Source: Competibacteraceae bacterium UBA6584
GTDB taxonomy: Bacteria > Pseudomonadota > Gammaproteobacteria > Competibacterales > Competibacteraceae
Assembly (NCBI GenBank): GCA_002433805.1
Contig: DJIW01000091.1
Location: 1-18,322 of the forward strand
Direction: 5' to 3'
Length of the DNA: 18,322 bases
The notes below the pieces were generated by a model. That model did no database searches. It saw nothing but the letters and a program-made list of their open reading frames with translations, and had not been told where the DNA came from. The translations under genes and the position numbers were made by a program. How positions within the stretch are numbered: the stretch's first letter is position 1; the number at the start of each line of letters is the position of its first letter. This document shows positions 1 to 6,356 of this stretch, in pieces.

Positions 1-1
1 G

Positions 2-1954
2 AACGAAATACGCCAATTGCTGGCTGAATCGCAGAAACCCCTCGCCTTGATCATCGATCTGGATCACTCGACCGACAATCAGGCGATCATGCAACAAATC
101 AGCACCCTGCGGCAGCTGTTGCCGGCGGAAGCGCCGATTCTGTTTTTGGCCGATCGCGGCGACATTACCGCCCGGCTCGAAGCGGTGGAGGCCGGCGGGT
201 CGGGTTATTTTCTCAAGCCGGTCGATCTCCCGCTGTTGCTGGACGCGCTCGACGAACAGGTCTTGAGCCGCGCCAACCACCGCATTCTGATCGTCGACGA
301 CAACCTGCCCTCCGCCCGCGAAATCGCCCGCTGGCTGGAAGGTCGCGGTCTGGTGACGCAGGTGTTGGCCCAGCCGCTGCAGATCCTGCAAGCGCTGCGC
401 AATTTCCACCCCAGCTTGCTGATCATGAGTCTGGATCTGAAGGAGACCGACGGCCTGATTCTGGCGCAAGCCACCCAGCAGCACGAGCAATTCCGCGAGC
501 TGCCCACGATTCTGCTGTCGGCGCAAACCGACATCGGCCAGCGTCTGAGCGTCGCCGGCTTGAGCGGCGAGGCCCTGCTCGGCAAACCGCTGAACCCGGA
601 GGCGCTGCATGCGGCGGTGTCCAAGCGCCTGCGGCAAGGGCCGGGCTTGTACCGGAAATTCAGCCAGCTCAACAACCGGGATACCGTAAGCGGTCTTTAC
701 AACCGGCCTTATTTTCTCACCCGCCTCGACCGGGTCCTGGTCGCCAGCACCGCCAACACCCAATCGGTGGCGGTGATGCTGATTTCCTTGAACAACTTGC
801 GCGCCATCGAAGCCATGGATGCGGCGGCGGCCGATGAAATCGTCGAACACGCCGCCCGGCGCCTGCAAGCGACCCTGGGCGTTGAAACCATCGCGGCCCG
901 GTTCGGCGACGCCCTGTTCTCGGCGCTGCTGGGTTTCAACAATCAAGACGCCCTGTTGGCCAGCGCCCGCGCGGCGCAGGCCAGTCTGGAAAACCAACCT
1001 TACCGTCTGAACGCCAACGAGCACCAACTGCGCACCAGCATCGGCATCAGCATCGTCAACCCCGCCAAGCCGGATGCCGCCCTGCTCATCCAGCAGGCCG
1101 ATCTCGCCTGCGGAATGGCCCGAGACAGCAAGGACACCCGGATTTACATCCACCACTCGGCAAGCGCCGATCAAGAGGCCGACCATCCCCGCCAGCACAA
1201 GCTGCTGGAAGAAGTCCGCGAAGCCGTGCAGCAGCAACGGATGAACCTGCTGTTCCAGCCGATCGTCAGCCTGCGCGGCGACACCACCGAGCGTTATGAA
1301 GTCCTATTGCGGATGCGCAACCGCGACGGCTGGGAACTGCTGCCTGAAACCATCTTCGGCTTGGTCAAGCGCCACCGGATCGGCATGGTGCTCGACCGCT
1401 GGGTGATCGCGCATTCGATCCGCCTGCTGCGCGAGCGCCGCTCGCAGGGCCGCAACGCCATTTTGTTCATCAACATCTCGCCGACCGTGCTGCAAGACGA
1501 GGAACTGTTTAGCTGGCTGCAAGGAGGCTTAAGCAAAACTCAGGTTCCGGCCGCCAGTCTGGTCTTCGAGATCGCCGAAACCACCGCCGAGGTCAACAAG
1601 CCGACCCTGATGCCCTTTCTCAAACGGATCAAGGATCTGGGCTGCGGGCTTTCCCTGGATCATTTCAGCGGCCACGAACGTTCGCAGGGGCTCGCGCAGT
1701 CCCTGCAGGTCGATTACGTCAAACTGGACAGCCGCTACGCTCAGGATTTGCACAACGACCGGACCCGCCAGCAAGAACTCAGCGTCCTGGCTCGCCAGCT
1801 CGCCACGCAAGGCGTGACCACGATCCTGACCGGCATTGAAGACACCACCACGGTGCCGGTGCTGTGGTCGTGCGGCATCGATTACGTCCAAGGCTTCCTG
1901 CTGCAGCGACCGCATACCGACATGAGCTTCGATTTCGAGCATGTGGTGCTGTAA
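2..1954 (+). CDS. FimX-like REC-REC-GGDEF-EAL c-di-GMP protein (5' end cut off)
   Basis: The frame is open to the left edge, so the true start lies outside; residues here are counted from the TTG at 17. Domains: REC1 about 1-84 (partial; acceptor-like D14, K67), REC2 88-205 (D94, D95, K190), GGDEF 212-385, EAL 394-640. The GGDEF signature is replaced by GDALF (297-301). The EAL motif reads EVL (428-430). The DDFG motif reads DHF (548-550), and the AEG glutamate is T605, while N486, E518, K569 and E608 remain. P. aeruginosa FimX is known for the same kind of changes (GDSIF and EVL); it binds c-di-GMP without turning it over and controls type IV pilus twitching. From this I infer a c-di-GMP receptor rather than a cyclase or phosphodiesterase. 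FimX has a PAS domain between REC and GGDEF; none is seen here. ampD starts 6 nt after the stop, so co-transcription is likely. An ordinary EAL phosphodiesterase is less likely. Confidence 0.85.
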   Translation, partial: NEIRQLLAESQKPLALIIDLDHSTDNQAIMQQISTLRQLLPAEAPILFLADRGDITARLEAVEAGGSGYFLKPVDLPLLLDALDEQVLSRANHRILIVDDNLPSAREIARWLEGRGLVTQVLAQPLQILQALRNFHPSLLIMSLDLKETDGLILAQATQQHEQFRELPTILLSAQTDIGQRLSVAGLSGEALLGKPLNPEALHAAVSKRLRQGPGLYRKFSQLNNRDTVSGLYNRPYFLTRLDRVLVASTANTQSVAVMLISLNNLRAIEAMDAAAADEIVEHAARRLQATLGVETIAARFGDALFSALLGFNNQDALLASARAAQASLENQPYRLNANEHQLRTSIGISIVNPAKPDAALLIQQADLACGMARDSKDTRIYIHHSASADQEADHPRQHKLLEEVREAVQQQRMNLLFQPIVSLRGDTTERYEVLLRMRNRDGWELLPETIFGLVKRHRIGMVLDRWVIAHSIRLLRERRSQGRNAILFINISPTVLQDEELFSWLQGGLSKTQVPAASLVFEIAETTAEVNKPTLMPFLKRIKDLGCGLSLDHFSGHERSQGLAQSLQVDYVKLDSRYAQDLHNDRTRQQELSVLARQLATQGVTTILTGIEDTTTVPVLWSCGIDYVQGFLLQRPHTDMSFDFEHVVL

Positions 1955-1960
1955 GGGCCG

Positions 1961-2521
1961 ATGCGCGTCGATCCGGCGACGGGGCTGTTGGATGCGGCCC
2001 GCTTTCGGCCCTCGCCGCACTGCGACGACCGGCCGGCGGACGTTGCGGTCGATTTGATCGTCGTCCACGGGATCAGCCTGCCGCCCGGCGACTTCGGCGG
2101 TCCCTGGATCGACGCCTTATTCACGCACGCGCTCGATCCGGACGCTCACCCCTATTTCCAGACCCTCGCCGGTCTGCGGGTCTCGGCGCACCTGCTGGTC
2201 CGCCGCAACGGCGAGTTGCTGCAGTACGTTCCGTTTCACCGCCGAGCCTGGCACGCCGGCGAATCGGTCTATGCCGGCCGCTGCCGCTGCAACGATTTCA
2301 GCATCGGCATCGAGTTGGAGGGCACCGACCAACTGCCCTACGACGACCGCCAGTATCCCCGTCTAGCCGCCGCAATCACCGCATTGCGGGCGGCTTATCC
2401 CACCTTGCATCCGGACCGGCTGGCGGGACATTCCGACATCGCGCCGGGCCGCAAGACCGATCCCGGCCCGTCCTTCGACTGGAACCGCTTGCGCCGCCTC
2501 CTGGCGGATTCGGCTAAATGA
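1961..2521 (+). CDS. ampD: 1,6-anhydro-N-acetylmuramyl-L-alanine amidase AmpD
   Basis: Cytoplasmic zinc amidase that cleaves the stem peptide from anhydro-MurNAc muropeptides during peptidoglycan recycling; its loss causes AmpC induction in species with ampR-ampC. The protein has 186 residues, close to the E. coli length, with no signal peptide. Visible family marks: VVHGIS with zinc ligand H36, the SAHLLV strand at 75-80, AWHAG at 96-100, GIELEG with E118, and the C-terminal AGHSDIAPGRKTDPG block giving H157, K165 and zinc ligand D167. The start is the ATG 6 nt after the upstream stop, with a purine-rich AAGGG just before it. The 3' end overlaps the convergent flavoprotein gene by 8 bp, leaving no room for an ordinary terminator. 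Identification is firm. Confidence 0.95.
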   Translation: MRVDPATGLLDAARFRPSPHCDDRPADVAVDLIVVHGISLPPGDFGGPWIDALFTHALDPDAHPYFQTLAGLRVSAHLLVRRNGELLQYVPFHRRAWHAGESVYAGRCRCNDFSIGIELEGTDQLPYDDRQYPRLAAAITALRAAYPTLHPDRLAGHSDIAPGRKTDPGPSFDWNRLRRLLADSAK

Positions 2522-3662
2522 CATAAGCCGGATCGGCGCTGGCGACCTCCGGCGATTGCGGAGCGAGCGCGGGCGAAACCGCAGGGCCTCGGGCTTCGCC
2601 GCCGAGCAAAGCCGCCGCCTGCTCAACCCAAAGCGCCATCAGTTCAGCCGCCGGACGCGGCTGGCACAGATGGCAGCCCTGCCCGGCCCACAAAGGCATA
2701 AAGTCGGTCAAGCCCCGCTCGGCGGCGGCCTGACTCAGCTCTTGCATCAAAAACAGTTGCAGCGGGAAACCCGGCAGTTCGGCGTCATGCGCGCGCAATT
2801 CGTTGACCAACCGGTTGCGCAATACCCGCCCGCAGCGGCCGGTGAACGCCCGGCTTAAGGTGGTGGCCAATTCGTTGCCTTGACTGAGCAACGCCTTATA
2901 GGCGGGGTGCGCGCCGCTCTCCGGGCAGGCCAGGAACGCGGTGCCCATTTGCGCGCCGGCGGCCCCCAGCACCCGCATCGCCGCCAAGCCGCGCCCGTCC
3001 ATGACACCGCCGGCGGCGACGACCGGTACGCGGACATGCTCGATCAGCAAGGGCACCAACGCCAAGGTGCCGACCAAGCCTTGTTCGGGTCGGCCGATAA
3101 AAGTTCCACGATGGCCGCCTGCTTCCGCGCCTTGCGCGACGATGAAATCCACTCCGCTTTCTTCCAAGACGATGGCTTCCAGCAGGTGGGTGGCGGTGCC
3201 CATGACCGCGATGCCAGCCTCCCGCAGCCGCTTCAGACAGGCGGAATCCGGCACCCCGAAGCTAAAGCTCAGCGCCGGAATTTCTTCTTCGAGCACCACC
3301 TCCAGTTGCTCGAGGAAATCCGGCGGCTCCAGCGGCGCGGCCGATCCCGGCTTCAACCCCAGTTCGGCGCGGTAGGGCGCCAACCATTCGCGGGCGCGCG
3401 CGAGCCGGCGTTCATCGATCTTGACGGGCGCGATGGCCGCTAAATTGACCGCGAACGGCCGATCGGTCAGCGCGCGCACCTCGGCAATGGCTCCCCGCAA
3501 GCTGTCCGGTTGCAAATAACCGCCCGCAAGCGAACCGAGACCGCCCGCGTTGGAAATGGCCGCCGTCAGTTGCGGCGTGCCAGGGCCGCCGGTCATCGGC
3601 GCCTGAATAATCGGATAACGGATGCCGAGTCGCTCGGTCAACACGGTGGTAGGCCAGTTCAT
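2514..3662 (-). CDS. Nitronate monooxygenase family FMN protein (NAD(P)H-dependent flavin oxidoreductase)
   Basis: TIM-barrel FMN enzyme of the 2-nitropropane dioxygenase/nitronate monooxygenase family, which oxidises alkyl nitronates such as propionate-3-nitronate. The 382-residue product shows QAPM (20-23) of the FMN-binding start, SFSFGVP (132-138), AQGAEAGGHRG with the catalytic-type H184, VPVVAAGGVMDGRG in the phosphate-binding region, and GAQMGTAF after it. A WAGQG block follows near the C-terminus, as in class I enzymes. The last 30 or so residues are Ala/Pro rich and probably disordered. ATG at 3662 is chosen because MNWPTTVLTERLGIRYPIIQ begins as the family does. The gene stands alone, with a 272-bp gap upstream. 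The actual substrate cannot be read from sequence; some relatives are trans-2-enoyl-ACP reductase II (FabK). Confidence 0.88.
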   Translation of the reverse strand: MNWPTTVLTERLGIRYPIIQAPMTGGPGTPQLTAAISNAGGLGSLAGGYLQPDSLRGAIAEVRALTDRPFAVNLAAIAPVKIDERRLARAREWLAPYRAELGLKPGSAAPLEPPDFLEQLEVVLEEEIPALSFSFGVPDSACLKRLREAGIAVMGTATHLLEAIVLEESGVDFIVAQGAEAGGHRGTFIGRPEQGLVGTLALVPLLIEHVRVPVVAAGGVMDGRGLAAMRVLGAAGAQMGTAFLACPESGAHPAYKALLSQGNELATTLSRAFTGRCGRVLRNRLVNELRAHDAELPGFPLQLFLMQELSQAAAERGLTDFMPLWAGQGCHLCQPRPAAELMALWVEQAAALLGGEARGPAVSPALAPQSPEVASADPAYVI

Positions 3663-3934
3663 AATGGTTTGAGACTCATTTGTTGCGGTGATGACGCGCC
3701 AGGCGCGATCGGAAACGACGAGCGGACTTCCAGGCCAACCTTGGCGGCGTCCAGCGGCAGCTTAAACTCGATGGGGCGGTCAAAAACTCGCGGCGGTGAA
3801 AAACGGTGTTTTTTCGAGGGTAACAGGCTTGTCCCACCCAACGCAACCCACGCTGCGGCGCCCGAACCGACCCGCTATATCGGCTGGCAAAAAGGTTTTT
3901 ATTGCCACCCGCCGGACCGTGGCTGGAAAAAGCC
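3663..3934. other. Intergenic region upstream of the flavoprotein gene
   Basis: A 272-bp stretch between tcdA (ending at 3935) and the flavoprotein start at 3662; both genes are on the minus strand, so it should hold the flavoprotein promoter. No clear -35/-10 pair was found. Two AT-rich short inverted repeats are visible: GAAAAA/TTTTTC around 3799-3816 and GGCAA.../...TTGCC around 3889-3909. Neither is a convincing terminator. A minus-strand reading frame of 60 codons from a TTG at 3841 ends in a TGA that overlaps the flavoprotein ATG. It matches no family I know, and I do not call it a gene. Confidence 0.4.
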
Positions 3935-4666
3935 TTATTCGACCTCCAACAACCGGCGCACGATATCGCCCGCCAGCATCAGGCCAAACAGCGCGGGCAA
4001 GTAGGAAATGGTGCCGTTGACCGCCCGCGGCCGGCCGGGAGCATCGCCCTCGACCGGTTGATGGGGCAAGGGCTGACGGCGCGGTTCGTCGCTATAAACC
4101 ACCGGATACGCCGTGGAGACATCCCACTCCCGCAGGCGTCGGCGCAACTCGCGCGCCAGCGGACAAACCTGGGTTTGATCCAATCGAGCCAACCGCACCC
4201 GGCTGACATCCAGACAATTGCCCGCGCCCAAGGCGGAGATCACCGGCACGCCGCGACGGCGACAAGCCGCGACCAGCGCCGCCTTGCAGGCGATGCTGTC
4301 GATGCAGTCGGCCACGAAGTCGTAGCGCTCGGCGCTCACCAAAGCCCCGGCGGCGTCCGGCCGCAAAAACGTATTGATCGGCGCCAGGCCGATCTCGGGA
4401 TCGATATCCCGCAGCCGCGCCGCCATCAGGTCGACCTTGGGTTGTCCGAGGGTGGAATGCAGCGCCAGCAGCTGGCGGTTGAGATTGGACGGCGAGACGA
4501 TGTCGTGATCGAGCAACGTCAGATGGCCGATCCCAGCGCGGCCCAGGGCTTCGGCCGCATGACCGCCGACCCCGCCCAATCCGACCACCAGCACCCGCGC
4601 GGCGCGCAACCGTCGCAAGCCTCCAGCGCCGATCAGGATTTCAGTGCGGGTTTGCGGATGGCTCAT
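3935..4666 (-). CDS. tcdA: tRNA threonylcarbamoyladenosine dehydratase TcdA (CsdL/YgdL family)
   Basis: E1-like ThiF/MoeB-family ATPase. TcdA adenylates and dehydrates t6A37 of ANN-decoding tRNAs to the cyclic ct6A form. The 243-residue product has the Rossmann loop GLGGVGG (29-35), D53 at the end of the second strand, NRQ (63-65), K77, the DCIDS segment (120-124) and the C-terminal STAYPVVYSDE / NGTISYLPALFG pair typical of TcdA. An upstream in-frame extension exists but merely shadows tatD; the ATG at 4664-4666 aligns with the family N-terminus. The start lies 26 bp inside the tatD 3' end and lacks a strong Shine-Dalgarno, so translational coupling is likely. It is slightly shorter than the E. 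coli protein (268) because of a shorter C-terminus. Other ThiF-type E1 enzymes are the alternative, but the C-terminal motifs favour TcdA. Confidence 0.88.
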   Translation of the reverse strand: MSHPQTRTEILIGAGGLRRLRAARVLVVGLGGVGGHAAEALGRAGIGHLTLLDHDIVSPSNLNRQLLALHSTLGQPKVDLMAARLRDIDPEIGLAPINTFLRPDAAGALVSAERYDFVADCIDSIACKAALVAACRRRGVPVISALGAGNCLDVSRVRLARLDQTQVCPLARELRRRLREWDVSTAYPVVYSDEPRRQPLPHQPVEGDAPGRPRAVNGTISYLPALFGLMLAGDIVRRLLEVE

Positions 4667-5432
4667 CGGGCAATCCGAACAAGCGGCGGGCGTTGGCGGT
4701 GGTGGCGGCGGCGATTTCAGCCGGGTCGGTCTGGCGCAGCTCGGCCACGCAGGCCAGGATTTCCGGCAGAAAAGCCGGCTCGTTGCGCGCGCCGCGATGG
4801 TTGCTCGGCGGCTGGTCGGGCGCATCGGTTTCCAGCATGAAGCTCTCCGGCGGCAGTTCGCGAATCAACCCGCGCAAGCGGGTGGCGCGCGGATAGGTCA
4901 GCGGCCCGCCGAAACTGAGCAGGATGCCCAGATCCAGCAGGCGTCGGGCTTGCTCCTCGCTGCCGGAAAAGCTGTGCACCACCCCGCGCACTCCTGGAAA
5001 CCGCCGGACGAACTTGATGACCTGATCGACGGCGTGACGGGCGTGGATGATCGCCGGCAGGTCATGGTGGCGCGCCAAGCGTAATTGCCCGGTGAAATAA
5101 TCCGCCTGAACGTCGGGATCGAGGTCGGGCAGATAATAATCCAGGCCGCATTCGCCGACCGCCACCGGACGTTCCCGGATCAGCCAGTCGGTCAGTTGGT
5201 CGAGATGCTCGGGACGGTGCTCCGCCAAATAAACCGGATGCAAGCCATAACTGGCGTACACGCCGGGATAGCGCGCCGTTACGGCTTTCAGTTTCGGCCA
5301 CAAGCGGGCGCTGACCGCCGCCGCGACTTGCGCCCTCACCCCGCTGGCGCGCGCCCGCTGGAAGGCGTCATCGCGGTCGAGATCGAAACTGGGATCGTCG
5401 AAATGGTTGTGGCTGTCGATCAGCGCGAGCAT
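4641..5432 (-). CDS. yjjV: TatD-family metal-dependent hydrolase, YjjV-like
   Basis: Amidohydrolase-superfamily TIM barrel of the TatD DNase group. In the 263-residue product the metal ligands are visible: H8 and H10 in DSHNHFD, E94 in GECGLD, H130 in IIHAR, H153 in VVHSFSGS and D203 in LETDAPD. The GPLTYPRA block (176-183) and LETDAPDQPPSN resemble E. coli YjjV more than TatD or YcfH, so I use that name; the in vivo substrate of this branch is not settled. The ATG at 5430-5432 is preferred to the adjacent upstream TTG codon. It starts 13 nt after the araC-type gene and overlaps tcdA by 26 bp, making the middle gene of a probable three-gene operon. Confidence 0.88.
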   Translation of the reverse strand: MLALIDSHNHFDDPSFDLDRDDAFQRARASGVRAQVAAAVSARLWPKLKAVTARYPGVYASYGLHPVYLAEHRPEHLDQLTDWLIRERPVAVGECGLDYYLPDLDPDVQADYFTGQLRLARHHDLPAIIHARHAVDQVIKFVRRFPGVRGVVHSFSGSEEQARRLLDLGILLSFGGPLTYPRATRLRGLIRELPPESFMLETDAPDQPPSNHRGARNEPAFLPEILACVAELRQTDPAEIAAATTANARRLFGLPDEPSANPH

Positions 5433-5445
5433 CAATGCGCGCCGC

Positions 5446-6171
5446 TCAAGCGATCACGATCCGCACGTTGGCGGCGCGTCCGAAAATCGATGAGGGGGCC
5501 ATCCCGAACATGTTGCGAAACGCCCGGCTGAAGTGCGAGGAATCGGAAAAACCCGCTCCCAGGGCCGCGTCGGTCAAGGTGCTGCCCTTGGCGATCGATG
5601 CGGCCACCACCCGCATCCGGTGCCATTGCCGGAAACGGCGGATCGGCACGCCGACTTGTTCCTTGAATAGATGCACCAAGCGCGTGGGCGAAAGATTCAC
5701 GTGGCGAGCTAATTCCTCCAAGGAATGACTGCGGTTCAAGTCCGCCTTCATCAACTCCATGACCCGCCGCACCCGCTCATCCAAAAGCTGACGGTCCTCG
5801 CCCCCCGAGGTCGGAATCAGGCGATCGAGCAGGTCGGAAATCGCGCCCGCGTCCGCGTCTCGTCGCCAAAGCTCGCGCAGCGCGTTCAGTAGCTTCAACT
5901 CATCCGGTAGACCGTACAGGCATTGCCATTCGCCATCGAGCATGGCGTCCTTCAGCGTGAGGTAATCCTGGCTTTCCGGCTCGACGAACAAAATCGCCAT
6001 GACGGCCCCGTCGATCCTCGCCTCGTGCAAACAACCGGGCGGGATCAGCACGCTCCGACCCTGACGCCAAACACTGGCTTCGCTTTCCAACACCGCAAAC
6101 GGCCGGTCGAGCCCCATGCACAACGCGGCGGCGCCGAGCCGATGTTCGGCGATATCCGGCAAATGGCCCAT
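5446..6171 (-). CDS. AraC-family transcriptional regulator
   Basis: A 241-residue regulator with an N-terminal cupin-like sensing half (about 5-70, with the SVLIPPGCLHEA turn at 40-51) and a C-terminal AraC-type DNA-binding domain (about 130-230). The first helix-turn-helix is near SLEELARHVNLSPTRLVHLF (150-169). The second is near TLTDAALGAGFSDSSHFSRAF (198-218), followed by the family FRNMFGMAPSSI ending. The ATG at 6169-6171 is chosen because GGGGA lies about 6 nt upstream; a longer in-frame reading would run through the inverted repeat at 6241-6281. An AT-rich TTTATATT block (6193-6200, minus strand) just upstream could be a -10 element. First gene of a likely operon with the TatD-like and TcdA genes. 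The effector is unknown. Firm for family only. Confidence 0.9.
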   Translation of the reverse strand: MGHLPDIAEHRLGAAALCMGLDRPFAVLESEASVWRQGRSVLIPPGCLHEARIDGAVMAILFVEPESQDYLTLKDAMLDGEWQCLYGLPDELKLLNALRELWRRDADAGAISDLLDRLIPTSGGEDRQLLDERVRRVMELMKADLNRSHSLEELARHVNLSPTRLVHLFKEQVGVPIRRFRQWHRMRVVAASIAKGSTLTDAALGAGFSDSSHFSRAFRNMFGMAPSSIFGRAANVRIVIA

Positions 6172-6240
6172 GAAAAATCCCCGCTGTTGCCAAATATAAA
6201 GTGTGCTCAACGTGTTGCGGTCCCGTGCCCGATTGGAAAC

Positions 6241-6281
6241 GCGCGGGCATGATCCGGCATCTGACCGGATCATGCCCGCGC
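6241..6281. repeat. Perfect inverted repeat, 17-bp arms and 7-nt loop
   Basis: Arms 6241-6257 (GCGCGGGCATGATCCGG) and 6265-6281 pair without mismatch around the loop CATCTGA. It lies 76 bp past the stop of the PAS/GAF gene and 69 bp before the ATG of the AraC-type gene, all on the minus strand. On that strand the stem is followed by GTTTCC, too short for a standard U-tract, so intrinsic termination would be weak. Alternatives are an attenuator in the AraC leader, a large operator or a REP-like element. No second copy was seen in the window. Confidence 0.75.
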
Positions 6282-6356
6282 TGTGAATACAATAATGAGA
6301 TTTAGGGAAAGTATAGTAACCGCGCACCGCGCCCTTCCACCCGTTGCGCGACGAGT

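Noticed and set aside
1864..2517. Plus-strand 217-codon frame overlapping ampD
   Set aside because: Arg/Pro/Ala-rich composition typical of an out-of-frame shadow in GC-rich DNA; ampD is certain in the other frame.
4667..4825. Extension of the tcdA frame by 53 residues
   Set aside because: It is the out-of-frame reading of the tatD 3' end, low in complexity, and TcdA proteins begin as from ATG 4666.
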